In this document: in pieces, positions 8,927 through 16,627 of the stretch | Numbering within the stretch: the first letter of the stretch is position 1 | Layout of the letters: each line of letters begins with the position of its first letter | Source: Chitinophagaceae bacterium | GTDB lineage: Bacteria > Bacteroidota > Bacteroidia > Chitinophagales > Chitinophagaceae | DNA length: 64,000 bases | Assembly (NCBI GenBank): GCA_947454235.1 | Contig: CANGIY010000007.1 | Coordinates: forward strand, 1 to 64,000 | Reading direction: 5' to 3' | The notes under the pieces: model-generated | What the model saw: the letters and a program-made list of their open reading frames with translations, nothing else | Databases searched by the model: none | Told to the model about the DNA's origin: nothing | Position numbers and translations under genes: made by a program

Positions 8927-9613
8927 ATGGTTTTGTTAATCCTGCATGGTGCATTAGGCGATGCCCGCCAATTCGAAGGCATTCATTTTCTGCTCTCAGC
9001 CGAATTCAGGGTTGAATGCATCAATTTCTCCGGACACGGGGGAAGAGAATTGTCAAAAAATGAATGGTCAATACCTTCATTTGCCAATGAGGTGTTGCAA
9101 TTTATGGATGAAAAGTCCATTGATAAAGTAGCTATTATAGGTTATAGCCTTGGAGGATACGTTGGCTTGTATTTGGCGAAGCATTTCCCCGAAAAAGTAG
9201 AAAAGCTCCTTACGCTTTCAACGAAACTCCAATGGACACCTGAAATTGCCGAAAAAGAATGCAGTATGCTGAAAACAGAAGTGATCGTACAGAAAGTTCC
9301 CGCTTTTGCTGCTGCACTCGCTCAACGACATGCACCTGTTGATTGGAAAATACTTGCCGAGAAAACTTGTACTCTTTTAAAGTCAATGGGAGCGCATAAC
9401 CCACTCAGTCTGTCAGACTTTGAAATGATTCAAAAGCCTGTTTTAGTGTGCGTGGGCGACAGAGATAAAATGGTAACAATGGAAGAAACAAGGCATGTTT
9501 TCAAGGCGATTCCTGGTGCTGGAATGTGTGTTATTCCCAACATGGGGCACCCTGTCGAAACTTTAAACACTGATTTTTTCATTTTTGTGGCAAAAAACTT
9601 TTTGAAAAATTAA
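8927..9613 (+). CDS. Alpha/beta-fold hydrolase
   Basis: From the ATG at 8927 the protein is 228 residues. It opens directly with the oxyanion-hole strand ILHGALGD. The nucleophile elbow GYSLGGY contains the catalytic Ser (about residue 87), the acid is in VCVGDRDKMV and the His in NMGHPVE. The substrate is not predictable; small esterase, lactonase or MenH-like roles occur in this group. The longer frame from TTG at 8870 runs through the promoter and is rejected. Confidence 0.85.
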   Translation: MVLLILHGALGDARQFEGIHFLLSAEFRVECINFSGHGGRELSKNEWSIPSFANEVLQFMDEKSIDKVAIIGYSLGGYVGLYLAKHFPEKVEKLLTLSTKLQWTPEIAEKECSMLKTEVIVQKVPAFAAALAQRHAPVDWKILAEKTCTLLKSMGAHNPLSLSDFEMIQKPVLVCVGDRDKMVTMEETRHVFKAIPGAGMCVIPNMGHPVETLNTDFFIFVAKNFLKN

Positions 9614-9655
9614 TTTTGAGCGAAGGATTTTTTTGAAGCTTACGTCAAATAGTAT

Positions 9656-9958
9656 ATGAACGCTGAAGGAAAAGAAAAATGGGTATCGGATGTTATGGAT
9701 AGCCTTGATGGGCTCCAGCGTCCGGCATATAACCATGAGCTTTACGCCAACGTAATGAAGTCGGTGGCTAAGAGATCATCGCAGGCGGGGAGTGCTATTG
9801 TTAGACGTCTGGCAGTAGCAGCTTCACTGCTATTGGTCGTAAATGTTGCGTCGGTAGTTAAATATTCGCAACACGCTACTGCGACATCACAAAGTTCTAC
9901 AGATATCAACCAATCAATATCTTCGCAATTATCTGATTTTAATGGGTCAGGCTTTTAG
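9656..9958 (+). CDS. Small single-pass membrane protein, anti-sigma-like
   Basis: The 100-residue protein has a polar N-terminal half, one hydrophobic segment (VRRLAVAASLLLVVNVASVV, about 48-67) and a Ser/Thr/Gln-rich outer tail. In Bacteroidota a protein of this shape often sits between an ECF sigma factor and a CpxP-like periplasmic sensor as the anti-sigma factor. The sensor is present 23 nt downstream, but no sigma gene lies upstream here. The role is therefore inferred from context alone. Confidence 0.6.
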   Translation: MNAEGKEKWVSDVMDSLDGLQRPAYNHELYANVMKSVAKRSSQAGSAIVRRLAVAASLLLVVNVASVVKYSQHATATSQSSTDINQSISSQLSDFNGSGF

Positions 9959-9981
9959 TTTGTATATTGAGCAGCAACATT

Positions 9982-10674
9982 ATGGAACAGGGTAAATCGT
10001 CGAAAATATGGGTAGCATTGGTCGCCATTTTAATGGCGGTGAATGTGGCTTTGCTGGCGGTTATTTGGTTTGGTCCAGCTCATTTGCCACCACCACCGTC
10101 ACCCGACAATCGACTGGCAGGACCGGGGCAAGGACTGTCTTTCAAAGAACGATTGAAAATTACCAAGGAACAAGAGGGCAGGTTTCAAGAGATGTCGAAA
10201 GACAACAGAGATAAAATTGACGCGATTAAGCTTGAAGGTAAAAAAGTGCGTGACGCCTATTTTGCATTGCTCATGAAACCTGAGGCATCGCAACAAAGAG
10301 ATAGTTTAGCCAGTGTTTTAGGGGTACTGCATAAAAAGGTGGAGGAACAAACGTTCAGCCATTTTGCTGAACTCAGGGCTTTTTTGAAAGACGACCAAAA
10401 GAAAATTTTCGACTCCATTATACTTGATGTTTTAAAGTCATTGCCGGAACAACCAAAAGTGAATGAACATCAAATAGAGAAAGGACAAAGGCAACAAAGA
10501 CCTCGTGAAGGTGAAGGAATGGAGCGCCCACCTTTTGATAGACAAGGCCCGCCTGATGGTATGCCACCACCACATCGCGGTGGTCCACCTCCGCCAGGTG
10601 GTCTTCACCACGATGGTCCGCCACCACCTGGAGGTCCGCCGCAAGGTCCACCACCTCACCGACCTGAAATTTAA
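9982..10674 (+). CDS. CpxP/Spy-like periplasmic sensor with Pro-rich tail
   Basis: From the ATG at 9982 the product is 230 residues: an N-terminal membrane anchor (about 8-28), a helical domain (about 50-160) rich in Lys/Glu/Gln resembling the heavy-metal-sensor/CpxP-Spy group, and a C-terminal tail of about 60 residues rich in Pro, Gly, His and Arg with several PPPP runs. The His-Pro-Gly tail could bind metal, and its Pro runs should depend on EF-P. An upstream in-frame TTG at 9967 is less likely as the start. It is followed by MbnP-like and MbnH-like genes, consistent with a metal-linked envelope function. Confidence 0.7.
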   Translation: MEQGKSSKIWVALVAILMAVNVALLAVIWFGPAHLPPPPSPDNRLAGPGQGLSFKERLKITKEQEGRFQEMSKDNRDKIDAIKLEGKKVRDAYFALLMKPEASQQRDSLASVLGVLHKKVEEQTFSHFAELRAFLKDDQKKIFDSIILDVLKSLPEQPKVNEHQIEKGQRQQRPREGEGMERPPFDRQGPPDGMPPPHRGGPPPPGGLHHDGPPPPGGPPQGPPPHRPEI

Positions 10675-10679
10675 CAGCT

Positions 10680-11360
10680 ATGGGTAGGGTTTTAACGTTG
10701 TTGTCGGTCTTGCTGTGCTGTCCGTTATTCGCTGGCGCAAGAGTAACAGTTCATTTTGTGCCTGTGTGGGGTAATCAAACAGTTGTTTTTGATAGTACAA
10801 AATTTGTGACGTCCCATGGTGACAGCATTAGCTTGAGCCTTTTAAAGTTCTATGTATCCGATTTTTCGCAGGCAGGGCAACAGCGAAAAAATGTGCATCT
10901 CTTTGATTCCGACCAGCCGGAAACATTTACATGGACGCTGAATGGAACAATTCAACAGGAAGGGATTTCGTTTAAAATAGGACTTGATAGCGCATACAAT
11001 ACCAGCGGTGCATTGAACGGTGATTTAGACCCAATCAAAGGGATGTACTGGGCGTGGAACAGTGGTTACATCATGGCAAAAATTGAAGGAATATCGAATG
11101 CCAGCAAGGCACTGCATCATTTGGTTGAATACCACATTGGTGGGTACAAGAGCCCCTATAATACAGTAAGAAATGTGGAATTGTCGTTGCCCTCTTTAAA
11201 AAATGGTACTGCAAACGACATTTATATAAATGTAGACCTTTCAACCTGGTTTGTGGGTGTCGATATTTCAAAACTCAGTTCAGTTGTTATTCCTGGCGAA
11301 GAGGCGGCCCACATGGCAGACCGATACAGTAAAATGTGTTCAGTATTAAAAGTAGAGTAG
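10680..11360 (+). CDS. MbnP-like secreted protein
   Basis: The 226-residue protein has a signal peptide (cut after about residue 20) and a beta-rich body. The features ISLSLLKFYVSDF, KIGLDSAYNTSGAL, DLDPIKGMYWAWNSGYIMAKIEG and FHVEYHIGG-like segments are those of the MbnP family. MbnP proteins work with a diheme peroxidase-like partner (MbnH) in copper handling; in MbnP a Trp is oxidised to kynurenine by MbnH. The partner gene starts 2 nt after this stop. The copper role is inferred from the family. Confidence 0.8.
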   Translation: MGRVLTLLSVLLCCPLFAGARVTVHFVPVWGNQTVVFDSTKFVTSHGDSISLSLLKFYVSDFSQAGQQRKNVHLFDSDQPETFTWTLNGTIQQEGISFKIGLDSAYNTSGALNGDLDPIKGMYWAWNSGYIMAKIEGISNASKALHHLVEYHIGGYKSPYNTVRNVELSLPSLKNGTANDIYINVDLSTWFVGVDISKLSSVVIPGEEAAHMADRYSKMCSVLKVE

Positions 11361-11362
11361 CC

Positions 11363-12310
11363 ATGAAAGTTGTGTACATCATAATAGTAGCAGTTTTTAT
11401 ACTCTCCTTTACCAACGACTATTATCTAATTCAGCCGAAAGGGTGGCCCACAAAAAACTATGATTTTTCCAATAACAGGTTAACTCCCGCAGGTGTAAAG
11501 CTGGGCAGGCGTTTGTTTTACGATAAAGCACTGAGTGCCGATTGTACAATAGCATGTGCATCTTGCCATAAGCAACAGTATGCATTTTCTGACAGCGGTT
11601 TGGCTGCGAGCAAAGGGATCGGCACCAGAACTTCTACCCGCAATTCTATGCCGTTGTTCAATTTGGTATGGGCGAAGGAATTTATGTGGGACGGGGGAGC
11701 CAACAACCTCGAAGTGCAACCATTGGCACCGCTCACCAACCCGAACGAAATGGGCAACACGCTGGCTGAAGTGGTGCGCAGGTTGAATCAGTCAACGTCA
11801 TACAGGCGGCAGTTCAGGGCGGTATTTGGCGGAACGGAAATAACCGGGCAGCATGTACTTTTGGCACTCACTCAATTTTTAGGCACCTTGGTTTCTTATC
11901 GAACAAAGTTTGATTCCGTTTATCAGGACATTGCTGCTGTAAAGTTTACAGAAGAAGAACAACGAGGGTATGCGCTTTTCAAAAGCAATTGTAATCGATG
12001 CCACACCGAACCAATGTTTACCAATAACCAATATGAAGCTTTGCAACCACCTCAAAACAATGCAAATGCCGACAGCGGGAGAATGAGGATTTCTGGTGCT
12101 CAGGCTGATTTTGGTAAATTTAAAGTACCCACGCTGCGCAATTTGGTATATACACCACCGTATTTGCACAACGGAAGTTGCAGCACCTTGCAAGCTGCAA
12201 TTGATGCGCACGCAACGTTTGGTGGCCGGGTTTTAGCGACTGAACAACAAGCACTAATAGCCTTCCTAAAAACGCTGACCGATAAAAAGTTTGTAGAAGA
12301 ATACCACTAA
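11363..12310 (+). CDS. Diheme cytochrome c peroxidase/MauG-family protein, MbnH-like
   Basis: From the ATG at 11363 the protein is 315 residues with an N-terminal signal/anchor. Two c-type heme sites are visible, CASCH (about residue 70) and CNRCH (about residue 217), each with downstream Met/His-rich family segments (LFNLVWAKEFMWDGGA; FKVPTLRNLVYTPPYLHNGS). It belongs to the bacterial diheme peroxidase/MauG superfamily, acting in the periplasm. The close MbnP-like partner upstream suggests MbnH-type oxidation of that protein rather than peroxide defence. It converges on the next gene with overlapping stop codons. Confidence 0.88.
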   Translation: MKVVYIIIVAVFILSFTNDYYLIQPKGWPTKNYDFSNNRLTPAGVKLGRRLFYDKALSADCTIACASCHKQQYAFSDSGLAASKGIGTRTSTRNSMPLFNLVWAKEFMWDGGANNLEVQPLAPLTNPNEMGNTLAEVVRRLNQSTSYRRQFRAVFGGTEITGQHVLLALTQFLGTLVSYRTKFDSVYQDIAAVKFTEEEQRGYALFKSNCNRCHTEPMFTNNQYEALQPPQNNANADSGRMRISGAQADFGKFKVPTLRNLVYTPPYLHNGSCSTLQAAIDAHATFGGRVLATEQQALIAFLKTLTDKKFVEEYH

Positions 12311-13287
12311 AAGCCAAACGGATTGTTGGCTGTAGCTTTGAAATCATTCCATATTTCAGTAACCACATCGGCGGCAGGCTTTAGTTCTTTGATGATGCTG
12401 CTCACCTGACCAATTTCAAGTTCGCCCTCAACGGTATCACCTTCAAACATACCCATTTTAGCCCTCGCCCTGCCCAACAGTTCTTTCAAAGAATTTTCAT
12501 CGGCACCTGAAGTTTCAGCAGAAAATGCGCGGTTGGCAAAATCGTTTTTGATAAGCCTTACCGGTGTAAGTTTTTTAAGGGTGAGTACAGTATCGCCTTC
12601 CTGAGCCGCCACAACCACATCTTTAAATGCCTGATGACTGCTTGATTCAGGGGTTGCTACAAAACGCGAACCTATTTGAACCGCTTCGGCACCGAGTGCC
12701 ATCATTGAAAACATAGCCCTGCCCGTAGCAATGCCACCGGCAGCGATTAACGGGATATCAATTGATTGGCGAACAGATGGAATTAGGCACAGTGTTGTTG
12801 TCTCTTCTCTTCCATTATGTCCTCCTGCTTCAAAGCCCTCGGCTACAACGGCATCAACGCCAGCATCCTGGCATTTTTTAGCAAACTTGGCACTCGAAAC
12901 AACGTGCACAACGGTTATGCCCGCATCCTTCAGTTTTTGAGTCCATGTTTTGGGGTTACCTGCCGATGTAAATACAATAGGTACTTTCTCTTCGAGAATA
13001 ATGGCAATATGTTTATCGATATCGGGGTAGAGTAGCGGTAGGTTTACGGCAAACGGTTTGTCGCAAACTGCTTTGAGTTTTGTGATGTGTTCTTTCAATA
13101 TTTCAGGGTACATACTACCTGCACCTATAATGCCAAGTCCGCCTGCATTGCTTACAGCCGCTGCCAGTTGCCAGCCCGAAGCCCAAATCATACCCGCCTG
13201 AATGATGGGGTATTTTATTTTAAATAAAGAAGTGATTCTGTTTTCGAAACTGTTTCCGTTGGTTGAAAAATGACCCTGATACAACAT
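12307..13287 (-). CDS. Nitronate monooxygenase/FabK-like flavoprotein
   Basis: This 326-residue TIM-barrel FMN enzyme shows PIIQAGMIWASGWQLAAAVSNAGGLG near the N-terminus, the FMN-binding EGFEAGGHNG and AAGGIATG segments, and GAEAVQIGSRFVATPES. The group includes nitronate monooxygenase and the enoyl-ACP reductase FabK. The sequence alone does not separate the two, though the EAGGHNG form is frequent in both. The stop overlaps the convergent MbnH-like gene by 3-4 nt. Confidence 0.85.
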   Translation of the reverse strand: MLYQGHFSTNGNSFENRITSLFKIKYPIIQAGMIWASGWQLAAAVSNAGGLGIIGAGSMYPEILKEHITKLKAVCDKPFAVNLPLLYPDIDKHIAIILEEKVPIVFTSAGNPKTWTQKLKDAGITVVHVVSSAKFAKKCQDAGVDAVVAEGFEAGGHNGREETTTLCLIPSVRQSIDIPLIAAGGIATGRAMFSMMALGAEAVQIGSRFVATPESSSHQAFKDVVVAAQEGDTVLTLKKLTPVRLIKNDFANRAFSAETSGADENSLKELLGRARAKMGMFEGDTVEGELEIGQVSSIIKELKPAADVVTEIWNDFKATANNPFGF

Positions 13288-13350
13288 AAATATGAAAAAA
13301 TACGGCGGCTAAAGTAGCTAATAAAAGTGTAACAGAGGTTGGGTAGGTAT

Positions 13351-13381
13351 ATAAAAAAATGTCCCCGTGGAAACGAGGACT
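13351..13381 (-). terminator. Intrinsic terminator closing the small-ORF unit
   Basis: Read on the minus strand, GTCCTCGT-TTCC-ACGGGGAC is a stem-loop followed by ATTTTTTTA. It lies just past the last small ORF (ending at 13414) of the leftward unit that starts near 14.23 kb. Confidence 0.65.
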
Positions 13382-13413
13382 CAAGGAAAATTGTACAAAT
13401 TCAAATCCGGCCG

Positions 13414-13536
13414 TCAAGGCGGATGGTCGGAGTCAAACCGTAAATCACACACATTATCATTTTCTGATGTCATTGACGCACTTTTATTGTCGTGTACGGA
13501 ATGTCTTAACTGGTTTTTATTGGTATTTCGGTACAT
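13414..13536 (-). CDS. Small ORF of 40 residues, paralogue-like to 13849-13977
   Basis: The frame reads MYRNTNKNQLRHSV and ends in CDLRFDSDHPP. It shares a start (NTN), length and a ...PP end with the 42-residue ORF at 13849, and both stop codons sit in a similar DNA string (CCNCCTTGA on the coding strand). It is hydrophilic with no signal sequence or membrane segment. Function unknown. It may be the distal cistron of the leftward unit, just before an intrinsic terminator. Confidence 0.35.
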   Translation of the reverse strand: MYRNTNKNQLRHSVHDNKSASMTSENDNVCDLRFDSDHPP

Positions 13537-13705
13537 AATAGTATGGTTTAAGTGTGATTGAAAAATGTTTAGTTAAGTATTGTATAGAAGCACCTATGGT
13601 GGAGTATTCAGGTTTAAAAAGCGTTCGAGAGATTGTTGAATTAACGAGATGAATGATTGAGAATGAGGTACAAGGGATTTCATTGTTGCAACGGGAAAAG
13701 CGCAT
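13517..13705 (-). CDS. Possible small ORF of 62 residues, degenerate relative of the 53-residue ORF
   Basis: The C-terminal part GASIQYLTKHFSITLKP resembles the SQSIQLILEHYLIPP segment of the 53-residue ORF at 13996, and it likewise lies just 5' of a ...PP-ending ORF. A competing frame (13594-13797, 67 codons) covers the same stretch. This may be a decayed second copy of the module, so confidence is low. Confidence 0.2.
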   Translation of the reverse strand: MRFSRCNNEIPCTSFSIIHLVNSTISRTLFKPEYSTIGASIQYLTKHFSITLKPYYYVPKYQ

Positions 13706-13848
13706 CTTACGGGACAGGCTAATGCCGAATTTGCAGATATAAATAGGCGTTTATTTTCAAAAAGGTTTGGTTGAAATCGATGTATGTGATATAGCATAAA
13801 GTAGTGGTTTAGTAGTTATTGAATTGAGATTTAAATCCGAATCTCTAG

Positions 13849-13977
13849 TCAAGGTGGTGTACCGGAATGAAGGTTTTCTACTATAATGTCACTTTGTTCA
13901 GTCAGCACATGGGCGTGTTTTTCGGTGTTATTTTTAACTATGATAAGAAGGGATTTTTGAGTTGTATTGGTATTCAT
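13849..13977 (-). CDS. Small ORF of 42 residues, unknown
   Basis: It begins MNTNTTQKSLLIIVKNN and ends in IIVENLHSGTPP. The ATG lies 18 nt after the stop of the 53-residue ORF, so the two look like consecutive cistrons. It has no signal sequence, no Cys, and mixed charge. A 40-residue ORF of similar plan lies downstream (13414-13536). Function unknown; a signalling or precursor peptide is possible but unsupported. Confidence 0.4.
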   Translation of the reverse strand: MNTNTTQKSLLIIVKNNTEKHAHVLTEQSDIIVENLHSGTPP

Positions 13978-13995
13978 AAAAGTTCGTTTTTGATG

Positions 13996-14157
13996 TTAGT
14001 AATGAATGCGTTTCACAAATGCTTTGAGCCATTTTTTCCACGGGGGAATGAGGTAATGCTCTAGTATCAGTTGAATGGATTGAGAGGCAGGAAGAGCTAA
14101 AGGTTGAGCGTTTGCTGTTTTCCTGGTTTTTTGCGATTGTAGTGAGTTTCTGTTCAT
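13996..14157 (-). CDS. Small cationic ORF of 53 residues under a two-box promoter
   Basis: The frame starts MNRNSLQSQKTRKTANAQ and ends in IPPWKKWLKAFVKRIHY, a basic, Trp-containing, amphipathic-looking tail. The ATG is 70 nt downstream of a TATCTTTA -7 box. At 58.1 kb the same promoter has its gene start 69 nt downstream, and the two leaders are alike near the start codon (CACTTTAAAACC versus CACTTAAAATTC). That parallel is the main evidence for translation. Function unknown; membrane-active or signal-peptide roles are speculation. Confidence 0.5.
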   Translation of the reverse strand: MNRNSLQSQKTRKTANAQPLALPASQSIQLILEHYLIPPWKKWLKAFVKRIHY

Positions 14158-14227
14158 GCCTGTGGTTTTAAAGTGTTGTAAAGTATCTGTTTATTTATTC
14201 AGATTATTTTCGTTTGTTAATCTGTTG

Positions 14228-14260
14228 TAAAGATACTTCACCTGAGCACCGAAATGCAAA
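14228..14260 (-). promoter_or_regulatory. Promoter of the small-ORF unit
   Basis: On the minus strand TTTG (14260-14257), 21 nt, then TATCTTTA (14235-14228). The spacing and both elements are identical to the promoter at 58098-58130. Confidence 0.6.
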
Positions 14261-14265
14261 TAAAC

Positions 14266-14297
14266 TTCACGAACGGTCGTAAAACTTCACGAACGGT
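14266..14297 (-). promoter_or_regulatory. Tandem ACCGTTCGTGAA boxes, 20-bp period
   Basis: Two exact copies of ACCGTTCGTGAA (minus strand) are spaced 20 bp start to start, the nearer one 5 nt from the -33 TTTG. ACCGTTCGT matches the known AlgR/LytTR-family half-site core (CCGTTCGTC in Pseudomonas). The regulator itself is not in the window. A second identical arrangement is at 58061-58092. Confidence 0.65.
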
Positions 14298-14764
14298 AAA
14301 AAGTGGCTGTTTTTGAGGGAGAATTTACAGAATTACAGAATTTACAGGATGGGGGTTTAGTGGGGAAAATCTGGCGCGAGTTGGAGGTTGGTGTATTAGT
14401 TAAATCTGGCGCGGGGAGTTAGCGAAGCGCTCTCGTATCTATGTAAATGAGCGGGACTCTGTCCCGAACTCGACTATATTAATTAACCACTACAATTGTT
14501 TACCGCTAGAATTTTCTACGGAAAAGCGGTGATAGGATCTATCTTGTGTGTATTAAATGTATGCAATTCTGCTTCTGACTTCCGCAGTGTATGAATGGAC
14601 GCTACGTACAATATAGGATGAAGCTCGCCAGTTTTTTTGTAACTTTATCCGAGTGTTTTGAGGAGTTTTGGTATTTATTGTAATTTATTATTGTTTTTTT
14701 TGAATTTAAAAAGTAAATAATTTACAATGAAGACTTTTGAATGGGGAGTTTCTTGAAAAAATAA
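14298..14764. other. Repeat-rich intergenic region before the nuclease/helicase operon
   Basis: It contains short tandem GAATTTACAGAATTACAG-type repeats (about 14320-14350), two copies of AATCTGGCGCG, and the repeat at 14411-14489. The last 120 bp are AT-rich, with TTTG near 14699 and a weak TAATTTAC -7-like string at 14718-14725. A 9-codon ORF (14727-14756) precedes the operon and could be incidental. Confidence 0.4.
14411..14489 (+). repeat. Dispersed repeat, copy 1 (left of nuclease/helicase operon)
   Basis: It starts GCGGGGAGTTAGCGAAGCGC and ends with the 24-bp string GAACTCGACTATATTAATTAACCA (14466-14489). The 5' half recurs at 41040 and the 3' 24 bp at 18508-18531 with two mismatches. 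Confidence 0.7.
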
Positions 14765-16627
14765 ATGGTGAATATGACTGAAAAGAAACTTTCAGAATTG
14801 CAAAAAGAATACAGATGCTTTTTTACTGAAAAGTTGAAACTTTTTGGTGTCAAATCTCCTGCTGAGTTAACTAAGTGCCAAAAAAGTGCATTTTTTACAG
14901 AAGTAAAAGATGATTGGGCGTCACTAAAACTAGTCAAAAAAAAGCCAATCGAAGTTGAAGAGGAAAGTGCTAAGTTTATTATTGAAGAACCTATTGAAAC
15001 ATATACTAAGGCACCTGCGGAAAGTGAAAAAGTTAAACTATTAAAAATATTAGAAGGAAAAAGTAAAGTTGAGATTGAATCGGCCAACAAAAATGTGGAT
15101 AAAAGTCGACTTCTGACAATTGTTTCATCTGATATTGAAAAAGAAATTTCGCAAACTGATTTTAAAATTCAAGTCGTCAATTCTGAAATAAATCCAGAAC
15201 AAACAGATGACTTACGAATATTATTCAAACCAAATTGTCATTTTGCACAGCCAGAAAATTACATGTATCCTGTCGTTAAAATGCCAACGCAAAACTGTGC
15301 TTTGAAGCTTCCCAGATTGGGACGTTCTAATCAAAAAGGATATAAAGAGAATGAATTTTTCAATGAAATTAAACTCCAAAATTTTGATATCGAACTTGCT
15401 AATAATGTTCATATGGTCATCCCTAACTACAACAAACCTTACGAGCCAGACATAGTATTGTTTGATAAAAAGCTGAATTTATATATAGATGTTGAAATTG
15501 ACGAACCGTATGATGGTTTTTACAGGTTTCCTACTCACAACTACAAAGCGGAAAATGACTTTAAGCAAGATAATATTCGTGATTTATTTTTTACTGAAAG
15601 TGGTTGGGTGGTAATTCGATTTACTGAAAAACAGGTACATAAACAACCAAATGAATGTATTAATTATATAAAAAATGTGATTAAATCTTTGCGTGGGGAG
15701 GAGTTCAATTTTCAAGCAGAATGTGAGTTTGAAAACCAATGGGATGAAAATCAAAGTATTCAATGGCAATTGAATAAATACAGGGAAAAGTACTTGGAAA
15801 TTCATTCATTTCATAAAAGAAGGACTTTTATGGAAGTTGTTGTCAATGAACAGGAACAAGAACTTATAGAGGAAAATATCCAACGGACTCAGTTTAAAGA
15901 AATTGGAGAACAATTCGATAAAGATCTTCATAAATACTTTCATCTTGGGGATAAAACTGGGAATGCTGAATATATATCTGTGACAACATTAGTTGAAAGG
16001 TTTTTTCAATTTGATATAATTAGATACATTCAAAGGGAAGCGGAAAGAACCAATAGAGATGAGGAGGAGCTATTTAGAGAATTTCAAGCAAATCGAGATG
16101 AAGCGGCAACTTTAGGGACTGAACTTCATAAACAGATCGAACAATATTACAAGAATGAACCTTATGAAGATAGTTTGAAAGAATTCAAGCATTTTCTGGA
16201 ATTTGAAAAAGAAAAAATTAAACCCAAAGATTTGATTTTTGCAGAGGCAGAAAAAAAAATTTATTTTGATGAATTCAATGTAGCGGGGACCGTAGATTGT
16301 CTTTTCAAGTATTCTGACGGGAAGTATGCAATGGTTGATTGGAAACGAAGTAAGAAGCTAATCATATATGGTACCAACAGACCCGATAAAAGAGGATTTC
16401 AAATTGATATAGAAGGATTAACGAGTTTGACTAATTGTAGCTATTATAGGTACTGTATTCAACAAAATATATATAAATATATTCTGGAAAAGCAATATGA
16501 TATTATAGTGTCTGATATGATTTTGGCGGTTCTGCATGAGAAATATTCAAGTTATCACACATTAAGATTGCCTGAAATGATTAAAGAGACTGAAATAATT
16601 CTTAGGTCTTTAAAACATAAAATATAA
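14765..16627 (+). CDS. Protein with two PD-(D/E)XK nuclease-like regions
   Basis: The 620-residue, Lys/Glu-rich protein has an unrecognised N-terminus (about 1-170). A first nuclease-like region (about 190-310) contains EPDIVLFD followed by LYIDVEIDEPYDG and RDLFFTESGWVVIRF, as in VSR/DUF559-type folds. A second region (about 440-620) shows GTELHKQIEQYY, then AGTVDCLF and AMVDWKRSKK, as in RecB/Cas4-like nucleases. Acidic and Lys residues of both are present, so both could be active. The stop overlaps the start of the helicase gene by 1 nt (TAATG). AT-rich composition and many AAA/ATT codons differ from neighbours, suggesting transfer. A role in anti-phage defence is inferred. Confidence 0.75.
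   Translation: MVNMTEKKLSELQKEYRCFFTEKLKLFGVKSPAELTKCQKSAFFTEVKDDWASLKLVKKKPIEVEEESAKFIIEEPIETYTKAPAESEKVKLLKILEGKSKVEIESANKNVDKSRLLTIVSSDIEKEISQTDFKIQVVNSEINPEQTDDLRILFKPNCHFAQPENYMYPVVKMPTQNCALKLPRLGRSNQKGYKENEFFNEIKLQNFDIELANNVHMVIPNYNKPYEPDIVLFDKKLNLYIDVEIDEPYDGFYRFPTHNYKAENDFKQDNIRDLFFTESGWVVIRFTEKQVHKQPNECINYIKNVIKSLRGEEFNFQAECEFENQWDENQSIQWQLNKYREKYLEIHSFHKRRTFMEVVVNEQEQELIEENIQRTQFKEIGEQFDKDLHKYFHLGDKTGNAEYISVTTLVERFFQFDIIRYIQREAERTNRDEEELFREFQANRDEAATLGTELHKQIEQYYKNEPYEDSLKEFKHFLEFEKEKIKPKDLIFAEAEKKIYFDEFNVAGTVDCLFKYSDGKYAMVDWKRSKKLIIYGTNRPDKRGFQIDIEGLTSLTNCSYYRYCIQQNIYKYILEKQYDIIVSDMILAVLHEKYSSYHTLRLPEMIKETEIILRSLKHKI

Noticed and set aside
13381-13450. tRNA-like stretch with TTCAAATCC
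   Set aside because: No acceptor stem, anticodon arm or D-arm can be formed around it on either strand.
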